Assembly: GCA_963969595.1 (NCBI GenBank)
Contig: OZ018417.1
Coordinates: 11,658,501-11,722,500 of the forward strand
Length of the DNA stretch: 64,000 bases
Source: Neckera pumila
Taxonomy: Eukaryota; Streptophyta; Bryopsida; Hypnales; Neckeraceae
Reading direction: 5' to 3'
Shown here: positions 1-10,903 of the stretch, in pieces
Numbering within the stretch: position 1 is the stretch's first letter
Layout of the letters: every line of letters starts with the position of its first letter
Notes under the pieces: model-generated
Database searches by the model: none
The model's input: only the letters and a program-made list of their open reading frames with translations
Told to the model about the DNA's origin: nothing
Position numbers and translations under genes: made by a program

Positions 1-3000
1 AGCAGCAGAATTTCTTCCTCCTCGGAGATCCCAAAGAATGATAAGGCCCCCTTCACTTCCCGCGAGAACAAGCTGCACTCCAAAAACGACAAAAACATTA
101 GAACAACCTTGTTCAGAGTGATCTGCTTTCGAGAGCATATTTCCCAAAGTGGCCCATGTTAAGAGTAAACCATATCGTTACAGAAATTAATCATGTCAAA
201 TTCACCAGAGTAAACGTCTATTAATTCAGATAAATCTATATTCAGCCTGTAGCCATCAAGACTTGCTACCTCCAATTGTTAGGAAAGTCATGGAGGTATT
301 CCTGAGCAATTTTCCTAAAGTATTAGTTACAAGAGAACCAATGAAAGAGAAGATCCTCCACAAGTGAATTATTGGCAAAGATCTACACATTATTCTGTGG
401 TGAGGGAGAAGTATTTAGTTACATGTTCGTCTCTTGAGAGCTGGAGAGTATTGAGATCACCTCCACCAGTGGCTGCAAGAAGGGACAAAGTGGGAAGTTT
501 CCCAACCCTTCTATCCCAAACATGCACTCTGTTATCATTCCCACAAGCAATCATCCTGAAGAACGACAGCGTTCAGTGAGATACAGGTTTGAGTCTAGTG
601 AGACTTCAAAATAAATTCGACAAAGTTTCAGTTGCATTGCCGACGGAAGAAGTTTCATGATGTTAACAAAACTAGCAGCTAAAAATGTTCACAACAATTT
701 CGAAGTCCATATCTGAGAAACATACCTTTCTTTGTCGTTTGCACAATAAGAGAGATCGAAAAGACTAGCAGCATGTCCTCTTTGAGTCTTTGGTAAGAAT
801 TGCAGGGTCTGAGGATTCAATACAGTTCAAATTATGCGAATAACAAAAACAGGTCAACCATTCAGAGAGAAGGAGTCCGCGAGTAATACAACTCCTTTTT
901 ATTATTTAAGCAAGCATCCCGTTATGTCATGCAACCAGAACTTCATAAACCGCCTTCCATACGCAGGAACCCTCACATGTGAGAGCTTATGAGAGAAAAA
1001 TCCAGAACGTCATCCCTGGCAAAGTGCGTGCTAAATTCAATATAGGAAATGAAGAACAGGGAAAATATACACTCCACAGCTACAGCATGAGAATTATATT
1101 GTTTCCTTTGCAAAAATACCTCCATCGGCAACGATATGCGAGACTTACTTGCCGTGGAACTTGGGAGAAGCTTGCAATATCATAAAAATAAACTTTGCCG
1201 CTTCCTGAAGCCACACATGCCACCTGGATTCATATTTTATGAAACTCTGAGAAACTTTTCCAAAATCACGACAATCTTGCATGCAGTCTACCTTATTGAA
1301 ATATCACTTTGAATTGCTACCTGCTGGGCATACTGGACATACAGGGATTACAGAAAAGAATTTTATCTCAAGAATTTCGTTAAAATTGTTACGAATATTT
1401 ACTCGACCCTTGTAATGATATACCTTGACTATAAAGCCTCCTTCAAAAAAGACAGAATTTCAAATACCTCTTCTTGATTGGTAGGATTCCATCGCACAGC
1501 CTCGAGCCTGTGTTGCGTATTAAAATGGACAGTGGGTGTCATTCTGTCTGCCTCACAACCTGTGAACTTAAGATTATCAACTTCGGAGAAAAGAAAATGT
1601 CAAAATATACTTTTTACTGTAGATAAGATATACAGGTGAAATTTTGAAAATGCCGAGCAGAGTTCAAGGACAACTACAAAAAATACCTCCAGAAGTGCAG
1701 TACAAGTTTTCAAAATCGTGTATGGAAAGGCATCCACTGCTGCTGACAGAAGCTACATATATACCCTGCAGCATAATATTAGATGCATTCAAATGCTGAT
1801 AGATACCAAAATACCCGTGTCGGGGTTATGTTGCAAATCCAATATGTTTTCACAATATTCATAGAGAATTGTGCGTGCAGCAAGACTAATCCTGATACGA
1901 TTTACTAACACTTTAGAGGGTATCGATGCAGGATCCTGTTGGAAACCAAAAAAATTGTACGAGGAGAGATAAGCTACAAAGATGCACGAGGAAATACCAA
2001 ATGACAGGAAGTACATGTCAACATAGTTGAATGCAAAAGTGTTCATATCTTCCTAAACTGACAAGTCGCGCAAAGATGCTAGGGCTGCTTACTTGGGAAT
2101 CAAACTCAACGCATGTCACGATTGGCCTGCCAGTTACAACCACTATCAGGACACTTAGGAGAAGAAGGTAGCAAACGCTATTCGAAACACTGTAATCAAG
2201 CTCAAACGTTTTCCATCTTGTGGACGACCAGGCAGCTTAATGTCGTCCTCCTCAGCATTTCTACATTTCTACATTATAAGCAAGTAGACAACCATTTTGG
2301 TGATCATGCACAAGTTGATATTTCAAGGGGGATTAGGTGTAATGAAGAATGTACATCAACTTACATCACAGGGGGGTGGAGATGATGGCTCAGATTTGAT
2401 TGAGGGAAGCTTCCAATCTATAATCACACAAAAAGCAATACGGTTAGCTTGTTGTACATTGCAGAAAACAGAATTCAAGTAGAGCACTCACTCCTCCACA
2501 CCTTACAGATTCACCCGACGAGAGCACAATGTTAACCAGGATTACTCATTCTCATCAACCTAGCACAAGTGTCCACAAATCAGTCTGGAGAAATCTAGTT
2601 AACTCAGGAAGGCCTAAGCATGATGTATTCTACTGAAGCCGTCTCCCCCTTTTCTAAGGTACATCCCTGTCTACCCAGCATATGCACCTGCCTCATCATA
2701 CGACAGCAGCAGGGCATTGAGGAGGGAATGTTTGTAAGCAGCTGATAATTTCCCATCCAATTGATAAGCACCCGCTTGCCATTTTCGCCTGCAACCATTC
2801 CCAAGAAGCTTAGCTACCAGATCAGACGTCGTCACAATTTGCAAAAATTATACACTACAACGACGTTCTCAGACTGCTCAACATAGCCAAGCTCCGGAGC
2901 ATATATATGCACAAATACTACTCCGTCGTAACCCACATGTAGTCAATTCTTCGGAACCGTTTCCTGTAGAGGTCCTTCCGCTACTTGAGAGAAAGAAAAC

Positions 3001-3223
3001 TTCGAGCTACGAGGCTGACGACATTCAACTTGCGAACTCCACTCACTACCCCTAACGAGTTTACGAATTTCGCAAGGATCTACAATTGCTTATTAACAAA
3101 GACAACAAAGAGCACGAGATCGTGGAGAACTAGGTTTTCTGGTACGAATCGTTACCTCGAGAGCAACCTTGCCTCGAAGGATGGATATGAAGGACCAGTC
3201 CGACGGATCACAAACTTATCCAT
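1..3223 (-). CDS. WD40-repeat (beta-propeller) protein, 3' end beyond the window
   Basis: Reading the minus strand, exons join in phase as complement(1..72, 423..555, 726..808, 1149..1223, 1468..1559, 1687..1765), preceded by likely exons 2093..2126 (or 2093..2142), 2365..2417, 2688..2788, 2933..2983 and a first coding exon 3156..3223 with ATG at 3223-3221. Successive exons give WD40 blades: GIYVASVSSSGCLSIHDFE, then HRLEAVRWNP, VACVASGSGKVYFYDI, GHAASLFDLSY, MIACGNDNRVHVWDRR and LVLAGSEGGLIILWDLRGG. The region before the first blade is helical or disordered (SIKSEPSSPPP). WD40 propellers are protein-binding scaffolds; no catalytic motif is visible and the partner cannot be told. The 2126-2365 junction is unresolved: phases do not match unless a small exon near 2240, encoding an acidic stretch, is included. 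The ortholog could not be named. The WD-repeat assignment is firm, the 5' exons less so. Confidence 0.8.
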
Positions 3224-3465
3224 GATGCTTATGAGAATGCTCCACTCCGCCTCTACATTACCTTACCACCCAACAAGTATAAACAAATCAATAGTCATCC
3301 ATTGTCATCATGCGAGCATGAGGTATGCCAAACCGGAAGGGAAAAAAAGCTCAATCTTATAGACGACCAACAAGAGGGACAAGAAAGCTGCATTTACCTT
3401 GCAAAAGATCCTCCAAGCTGCATTGAGTGCCGCAGGCGTTCTGTACTGTGAGATGCGCCTAATAA

Positions 3466-3474
3466 CTTATATAC
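3466..3474 (-). promoter_or_regulatory. Candidate TATA box of the WD-repeat gene
   Basis: The minus strand reads GTATATAAG here. About 30-70 bases downstream lies a possible non-coding first exon ending at 3398 in a GTAAATG donor, followed by an intron reaching the coding exon with ATG at 3223. That leader contains an upstream ATG in MQLGGSF context; if spliced to the GTAG acceptor just before the coding exon, it would form a short uORF overlapping the main ATG. The transcription start is inferred, not seen. Confidence 0.4.
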
Positions 3475-3780
3475 TCTAGTGTTGCTGTAGCTCAATCTCC
3501 CGCTAACTTGAATACAAATCGGAACTGAAACCCCGAAAAGACGGATCACTCCCAAATTGGGAGGAAAAAAAGAGCGAGCCCTAATTTAAACACGCAGCTC
3601 CCGCCTTCTCGTCATTCCCGCCGTATTGCACTCCTCGCAGAGCTGCTGCAATTGAAACTAGTTGCTAAAATGCAATTGCAATGACGGATCTCGCACGCAT
3701 CCAACCGGGGTAAGTTGGTTTGTTGTTGTAAGAAGAGTTGACCTCAGTGGGAGAACCGCCATATCTTTCTCCAATTGCAT

Positions 3781-4041
3781 TCATACTACGGTAGTGTGCC
3801 CTGTGCCGTTTCCACAGTCGAAATAAAGTAAAACTAGAATTTTTTTCATTTTTTCATCCATACAAACTTTGAAATTCAGTAACTTTCCCACCGTAGGTTC
3901 AAACACCATGAAACAAAGCCCGTCCACGCCAAGAGCTTTCCAACGGTACCAAGAATGCCACCAAGGGACGCACGGTCCAGGAGATCTCAACATAACAAAA
4001 CAAAATAAACAAAACAAATAAATAAATAAACAAACAGCCAA
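3781..4041 (+). repeat. A-tailed SINE-like dispersed repeat, copy 1
   Basis: This stretch ends in an A-rich (AAAC/AAAT)n tail at 3990-4037 and matches 5840-6246 along its length. Shared blocks are the TGTGCCGTT start, the ACTTTGAAATTCA block, the GAGCTTTCYRACGGTACCAAG block and GGGACGCACGGT before the tail. An A-rich 3' tail on a dispersed ~260 bp unit is typical of SINEs or truncated non-LTR elements. No pol III A/B boxes were identified, so the class is inferred. Confidence 0.5.
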
Positions 4042-5229
4042 ATTTAAGGTATGGATACTAACTTACACTCTTTACTAATGTACTGTACAATACTAGTGTT
4101 GTTTTTTGGCGATTGGTTGTCAATTTGCACCAAAATAATGGGCCTTGCACCAAGCCTATAGAACAAAACAAAACAATACTAAAGGGTGGAAAATCGCTAG
4201 AAAACTTCAAATTAAAAAAAATCTTGGATGAAAATGCCAAATTGTAGATGAAAACTAAATTATGGATATGTGATATGTGATATGTGCTAATGTGATATTT
4301 TCTATCCAATATGTGAATGAATGTTGAAATTTGGAATACCACTATAACATTTTATATTGCCACTTTGGTACTTCATAAAACATGGGAAAGAAACAAACTG
4401 CCCTGTACGCGGAATTCAAGCATTGTAGATGAAAGCGGATGAAATACAAATGTTGCAGATACTAATGGACATTCATTTTGTACTAGAGAACATGCCCTCT
4501 AAGGCACTTTTTGCCTTGCAAGCGGGCTCATAAGCAAGCTAGGAGGGTGAATAGGGCAGAATGCGCCCTTGGAAGGTGCATACTTCAGCGTTAATAGCAG
4601 ATCCCCGTATATATTCCATACATTGGAGCAACATTCCTGCCGTAATTGGCTCTTTGGGTAGATTCTGTCAAGCCCTACTAATCCTACAAACCAATTCAAT
4701 TGCAAAGTATCCCAAATCACCCACACCTAATTTTAATGAATACAGGAACATAAGCATGGCATTCTTTTGGGTTGTGTGTTCAGGACCAACCTTTCCTTCA
4801 CACCAACTAGCTTAAGTTAACCCAGTCAGAACAAGATCCATTGCCAATTGGTCAAACATGATATCTAAGTTGAATGTAGCTTCTTAGATTGTGTAAGTAT
4901 CAATCCTATCTTTTTATTACTTGAAACTACAAATTGTATATCATTGTGACAAATTTCAGTTTGTTTTTTGAAAAATTGTTATCATTTTTACTGCAAAAAT
5001 GGAAAATAAATAAGAAACAATAGTAAAAAAAATCTAAATTATTTGAAATTTTTTCAAGAGGTACAAGTAGCAATGGAAATTAGTGCAAAAATCTCTCAAT
5101 TGGTTACAATATTTTTTACACCAAACTGCACCAAAACAGCCACATAAAAGACCTTGAAGTAAAATTTGATTATAAAACCAAATTTATCCATTTATTTAAC
5201 TGATGTACAAAATTTTGATATTTTGTGCT
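4042..5229. other. AT-rich intergenic DNA, no gene seen
   Basis: All frames are short and low-complexity. There are homopolymer runs and poly-A/T tracts and no splice-bounded coding signal. Nothing else was recognised. Confidence 0.5.
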
Positions 5230-5660
5230 AGTGGAAAAATGTAATTTCAAAATTGATGGATAAAACAAAGTATTGTGATTTTCTTAAATTTAAGGTGGAA
5301 ATGAAATTATATTAATTATAATATATATTATAATAACTAGGAATTTTTACCATAAATGAAAGTTAGAATGAAAAACTTAATTTTGTAACTTAAATTGAAA
5401 ATTTAAAAGGAGAAATATGAATGAAAAACATAACATACTATATTATTTGGATTCTAATACATGGAGCTTGCAATTGCAATAATTCTTTCAATTTTTTGGA
5501 TTTTTTCAAATTTTTAAGATGAACTACAAAGAAATCTTGTCAAGCTTCATAATTTTCTTAGTTTAAATCAAATACCAAAAATGGTTGTATTGAAAGTTAT
5601 AATCAAGGTTGACCAAGGCAAATCCACTTTTAGAATTCATGGATCTTTAGAGATTAATCA
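5230..5660 (+). repeat. Dispersed AT-rich repeat, plus-strand copy
   Basis: This segment matches the reverse complement of about 48,690-49,100 over roughly 400 bp. Shared blocks include ATTATAATATATATTA, TATTATTTGGATT followed by CATGGAGCTT, and GAAATCTTGTCAAGCTT. Further downstream, 6,370-6,470 and 49,565-49,660 also look alike. It is probably an old element copy; no coding capacity is visible. Confidence 0.6.
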
Positions 5661-5878
5661 ATTCACTACACATTAAAAGCCCTAGTTCTTATATATTTAG
5701 ATCGTTAAAGGCTTCAATGACCTCATTTGGGATTCTTGTTGGCACCAATTGACTTAATTGGTGATCATTCCTATATGCCTAAATCCATTGTTGAAAATAT
5801 ATATAATCACATTTTTGTTTATATCTTTATATATATATATATACTAGTGTGACCTTGTGCCGTTGGCCCAATTTTCAT

Positions 5879-5990
5879 CTACTCCCAATTCCACTCCTGG
5901 TTCTACTTCCGATTCTACTCCCAATTCCACTCCTGGTTCTACTTCCGATTCTACTCCCAGCTCTACTCCCGGTTCCACTCCCAGTACCAA
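5879..5990. repeat. 36 bp minisatellite
   Basis: Units beginning CTACTCCCAATTCC start at 5879 and 5915, with a degenerate third at 5951, giving a 36 bp period. Internally each unit is built of 12-18 bp CTACTCCC/GGTTC sub-repeats. Confidence 0.85.
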
Positions 5991-6180
5991 GAACGCCACC
6001 AAAATCAAAGTAAAAGTAATTTTCTAATTTTTTAATCAATAAATACTTTGAAATTCAATAACTTTTGCACCACCGCTCCAAACGCCACGAAACCAAGCTG
6101 GTGCACCCCTCCTCAACGAGAGCTTTCTGACGGTACCAAGCACGCGGCCGGGGGACGCACGGTTAGGAAGTTGTCCACGC

Positions 6181-6245
6181 TACAAACAAAACAAAACAAA
6201 ACAAAACAAAACAAAACAAACAAACAAACAAACAAACAAACAAAC
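6181..6245. repeat. (AAACA)n/(AAAC)n microsatellite
   Basis: An uninterrupted run of AAACA pentamers passes into AAAC tetramers. It forms the tail of the SINE-like repeat. Confidence 0.9.
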
Positions 6246-6260
6246 TCATTTAAGGTATTG

Positions 6261-6330
6261 ATTGGTTGTATGGGATGATTATCCAATAAATCCATTTTAT
6301 TGGTTGTATGGGATGATTATCCAATAAATT
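6261..6330. repeat. 38 bp tandem duplication
   Basis: The block starting ATTGGTTGTATGGG and ending CCAATAAAT occurs at 6261 and again at 6299, essentially identical over 31 bp. A recent slippage-type duplication. Confidence 0.85.
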
Positions 6331-7111
6331 GGTCATCAAGGAAGGTTATCTATTAAAGAATAAAAAATTGATTTTGGATAAATAAAAAGCTATGTGGACA
6401 AAACTTTGTTCATCATCCACAATATGACCTTTGGAAAATTTAAGGATTAATAACTCCAAAGAGAGTCGGTGTCCATTGGGGTCCTTAGCATATAGGAGTT
6501 GTGATGCACATTTTAAAGAACTCACTTTGAGAGCTGTACAAGAGTGATGAAGCATTTCAAAGTATTTTGAAAAGGCCAATGGTCAATGGCCCTGCGTTAT
6601 TTTCTATTCATTAGCAATGTGCTTAGCTCAATGTGTTTAGCTAGTCACTTGTTGCTTCATGATTTTTGTGCAAGGTTCTAAATCAATTCATACAAGGATT
6701 GGAAGAAAATTGAACTTACAAAATAAAAATCTTATCTCTAGATTCTTCTCAAGTCATAATTTATTTACATAAAACAATCAATATGCACATTCTTGTCCTT
6801 CAATTTCTTTCAGGGATAAGTTTCTAAACAACTTACTTTTTTGTTTTGTGGGCAAACAAATTATACTTCCAAAAGTGTAATTAACTATGTATTCCAATAA
6901 AAATGGAGACTTTAAACATGTGGTCAAACTTCAAAAAAATTAACTTTCCATGTTCTATTTTTGTCACTATCTATATTATTTTTATTTTTTTGAATTTGAA
7001 AATATGAAATCATGTGTCTTTCTAAAAATTCTAAATTGATTTTGTGTAAATTTTTTTGAAATTATCATAATTTTTTAAAGAAAAGTTAGGAAATTCATAC
7101 AAAATACAAAG

Positions 7112-7646
7112 TACTCCCTCTGTCCCTCTAAAAAACTCCAAAAACTTTCCCCATAAAGGATTAATTATACTTCTAGTCTTTGTGCCAGTGATACACGCAC
7201 TCAAGAACTACCAACCAATCCCCTAGATTTTATGCAAAATCTTTAGCTTAGGCGCTATTATTCAAGCACCCAAAATCTATGCAAAAAGTATCATATTTGA
7301 GCATTGTTCACGAATGCTACCAACTTGCATTCCTAATGGTTTAAAGGTTGGTGGCAATAACAAGATTCTACAAATATTTGCTTCCAACCTTAATACCCGC
7401 AATAAGGAAACTTGACCCACTTCATGAACAAATCTTCATAGCACCCAAATGGTCAATAAATCCATCATCAACATGACTCTTTGAAGAAGTAGCAAGTACT
7501 ATGTGCCTTGATTGCTTGCCACTTGTCCCCACAAGATCATTCAGCTCTACCAACTCTTATTCAACACTCAAAATTAGGAAATGAAGGTTTTTAATGGGAC
7601 ACAAATTGTATTCGATTTGGAGGTTTTTAGAGGAACAGAGGAAATA
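7112..7646. mobile_element. Stowaway-like MITE (Tc1/mariner type), ~530 bp
   Basis: The left end reads TA-CTCCCTCTGTCCCTCT. The right end, reverse-complemented, reads TA-TTTCCTCTGTTCCTCT, and both continue into AAAAAxCTCC. The inverted repeat is therefore about 28 bp, flanked by TA on both sides, as expected for Stowaway MITEs, whose known termini begin CTCCCTCCGT. No transposase frame lies inside, so it is non-autonomous. A relative lies at 29,208-29,778. Confidence 0.75.
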
Positions 7647-7929
7647 CAAAATAAGTGTATATCATAGTATAGATCTTCAAAAACTTATCCAAACTTGTAT
7701 ATCCTTTTGTGTTTAGAAATGTGGTTATAGGCAAAGAATTGATTGTATTTCATCATTTGCCATCATCCTTCTTGCCATCTATATATAGCTTTTAATTTAA
7801 TAGACAAACTAAAGTTGGAACTTATTCATTGCTAATTATAGTTGATATATTCTCTTAACTACTCCAAGTTGTAAAAAGCCAAAGACCAACTATATACTAT
7901 AATTGAAATTAGAATCTAGTTCCATCAAA

Positions 7930-8624
7930 TTAACCCCTAAAAGCCCGTTGTCCCTTCGGGGGACAAATGCCTTTTCGGGCAGGTACCTATGGGCTGAAAT
8001 TTTCTCCTGATTTTTTGAAACTTTTTTGGAAGGTAGAAAAACTGATTAGCTTCATGGGAATATAATTTTTTCACATTCGGTGCCCGGGAACAAAAGTTAT
8101 GACCAAATAAGCTCAAAACATGGGACGGCGGGTAGCAAAAAAATTTGCACTTTTTTTTTTTTTTTAATATTTATTTTCTCATAGATTATATTTTGGTCTA
8201 TCTAAAAAGCTTTGATTCATTTCATTTGGATTTGTTATGAGAAAGTTATGGACATTCTTGTTTTTTGGACAGTTAGAGCATCTTTTGAAAAAAATAATTG
8301 GTAGGATTCATTTCTGAATTCAATTTTCAAATTTTTCAAGTTTTTTCTTTTTTCATGGTTAAGTTTACTTACTAGAACAATCTGACCATTGGGATTAGTG
8401 CATTTTAATTCCATCTAAAATATATGAATATTTTAGATCTTGCAATCTGTGCGGTCAAAAATTCTGAAATTTTTTCCACACATTCTCATACTAGTTAGGT
8501 GTAAGATACTATGGTTAGATGTGCAAAAAAAACATTTTTAACTTCTTTTCACTCTTTGCTAAAAAAATGGCAGTTTTGGGTGTTTTTTGGCAGAAAAAAG
8601 GCCTTAGACCTTTAGGGACTAAAT
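7930..8624 (+). mobile_element. TTAA-family element A, ~695 bp, non-coding
   Basis: It begins TTAACCCCTAAAAGCCC and ends CCTTTAGGGACTAA, an imperfect inverted terminus; the right TTAA has decayed. The interior is homologous in order to other copies: a GGGTAGCAAAAAAAT block, a CTCATAGATTATAT...AAAGCTTTGATTCATT block, GCATTTTAATTCCATCT and a TTGCAATCT...AAATTCTGAAATTTTTTC block. No coding capacity is seen. Confidence 0.65.
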
Positions 8625-9640
8625 AAATACTATGCTTTCTTATGCAATGAGTGGTTGTTGCAAATGCTGCAACAATTGTACTATTAGTTTACAGAATATA
8701 CAATAGAAATGACCTAGAAACAAAATAGAGAATGATTTTTTGTAACTTTGAAAATTGAAAGTGGATTTTCATATACCTCAATTTGACCAAATCTTACATA
8801 AAAGACAAAAGAAAAATTGAAATTCGACAAGGAGGTGTACAATAGTTGCAAGAGGAAAATTGAAATTGTTATTCAGTGGTATTCTCAGAGGAGTCTCATG
8901 AAAAGTAGAGGAGGCAAAATTCCAAATTCTAGAAAATAATTTTTGATACTGGACTTGAATTTCTTATTTACTTTTATTTAACAAGAAGGCAAAAATAATC
9001 ATAATATATAGTTTCAACCTACTCATATAGAAGTGAAAGGCATCATAAAATTCGTTGAATATAATTCAAACCCCATAGAACTCAAAAATTCATTTAAGGA
9101 TTTCATTGCTACAAAATAGAAATTTGTAATTACTTAACCCTTATAGTCCAAGGCCTTTTCTTCATTAGACACTACTCAAAACTGCAATTTCTATTACAAA
9201 GATCAAAAAAATTATAAAATTGTTTTTTCCAAATACCTTACTATAGAAATCTTGCACTAGACTATTATAGTGTGAGATGTGAGGAAGAAATTTCAAAGAC
9301 TTTGACCATGTAGATTGCAAAATATTTTATTTAGAGTGAAGAAAATGGGTTTTCTTGCACCTTGTGTGACTAGATTATAAGACTTTGAATTTTTTAGATT
9401 AAACTTTTTATACTACAAAGAACTAAAAAAAATTGAGTTGAAAGTCTAAGAAAAAAATTCATAAAAAGCAAACGTGGTTTTCATTCTTTAAATAAGTTAT
9501 TAAGAAAAAGTAGGTAGAAGGTAGAAGGAAAAATTGAATTATTAATAGCTCTAAGATGGAATTGAAACATATAATTCCACATATTATTCTAGCAAACAAA
9601 TTATACCTTGTGAAACTTTTGTTTTTTGAATATTGAATTC
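8625..9640. other. AT-rich intergenic DNA, unassigned
   Basis: No splice-bounded coding frame and no clear termini were found. The sequence is probably decayed repeat, but no second copy was recognised. Confidence 0.4.
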
Positions 9641-10019
9641 AAAAACAAACCAAATATAATATTTTTTCAAGATGATGCAATAAATGTCTGTAAAACAAAA
9701 GCTTTTTATATTTTTGCATCACTAATCTAAATTAAATGAATCAAAGTTTTTCATGTAGACCAAGATATAATCTACCAGAAAAAGAACTCAATTTTTATTT
9801 CAATTTTTTTCTCGGTGAATTGCTTTTGGAGCTTAAGAAGGCAGAACTTCTCTTCTTGAGGAATAATTCAAATCAAAATTCTATTTCCATAAAGCTAATG
9901 TGTTTTTCTATCTTCAAAAAAAATTCAAATAATTGTATAAAAATGGAGGTCACTGATCATACAAACCTATCCAAAATCTCGAGTATCCTCAAAGAAAACT
10001 TTGGAAAATTAGGGGTTAA
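9640..10019 (-). mobile_element. TTAA-family element B, terminal part
   Basis: Ends in TTAGGGG-TTAA at 10,009-10,019, the reverse of the CCCC start of other copies. The interior block CTAATGTGTTTTTCTATCTTC plus the following A-rich stretch matches 62,690-62,720. The open frame at 9736-10143 runs across the element end and has low-complexity composition, so it is not taken as a gene. The opposite end was not located. Confidence 0.5.
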
Positions 10020-10903
10020 CATACCATTTATGAGGCCTATTTTTAGTCCCTATTCTCTATTTCCAACCCTATTTTTTGACCCAAAACCAATTCATATTCA
10101 TAATCTAATTCCAATGAAGTCCATTCACTTTTTGAAATGTTGATGGATTCTCATCCTTTAGATTCCTACATTTCAAGAATGTTTTTAGCACAAATTTAGG
10201 GATACTAAGAGATAACTAATGTATTCCATACTACCCTTTCACTTCAAACATGCCTAAAAAATACATACAAATAATCTTAAGATAATTTGTTTTCCATTGA
10301 GATCAATACAAATGACGACACAAATTAATCAATAATGACTTTTGATACAAAAAGAAGGTGAATTCCTTAAGGTAACTATACCAAATTTGAGTACTTTCTA
10401 AAATTGACCACTATAAATGTAATGCCTAAATTCTTGCCTAAAATGTAATGCCACTACTCATGAGAGTCTATGGTTGGTTTTAGAAACACCGATGTTCAGC
10501 ACTTTGAAAATTCGTAGTTAATTTATACGGTGTCTAAAAAATGCATTCTAAAAGAATCTAGAATCCTCTTTCCACTGCCAACAATTCCAATATAATGATA
10601 GGATCTATGTCAAATTCTGCTTATTTGTGAGATTTTAGGTGTTGGTAGCCTTAAAGGGTCGGAAATAGGTGCGGTTCCCTGTAATTTGCACCATTGGATT
10701 GGATTGCGCTCGAATTTATTGTTAGGTCCCAGCTTCCCCATTCCCACTGTCGGCAACTGTTTGCAACCTGCTCTTGAATCTTCACCCTGAAGCTCCGGCT
10801 CCTCCGGCTCATGAACCTTCCCTCTCTTTTTCACTTCCCTTCAATTTTTTGAACACGAAATACAGTCCCAAATTCGCCACGAAATGGCGATGTTTATCGA
10901 GCT

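Larger units (their letters stand above)
5840..6246 (+). repeat. A-tailed SINE-like dispersed repeat, copy 2
   Basis: Diverged second copy of the 3781-4041 unit, sharing the TGTGCCGTT start, the GGTACCAAG block and GGGACGCACGGT before the tail. It is longer because a 36 bp minisatellite (5879-5990) has expanded inside it. The tail is a long (AAACA)n then (AAAC)n run. Confidence 0.5.

Noticed and set aside
1789..2046. 85-codon minus-strand open frame
   Set aside because: It lies in the intron between the exons at 2093 and 1765 of the WD-repeat gene; the blade sequence joins in phase across it.
6113..6295. Cys/Leu/Phe-rich minus-strand frame
   Set aside because: Produced by the complement of the AAAC/AAACA microsatellite.
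9736..10143. 135-codon plus-strand frame
   Set aside because: It crosses the end of a TTAA-family element, is Asn/Phe/Lys-rich as expected for AT-rich DNA, and parts recur at 62.7 kb without frame conservation.
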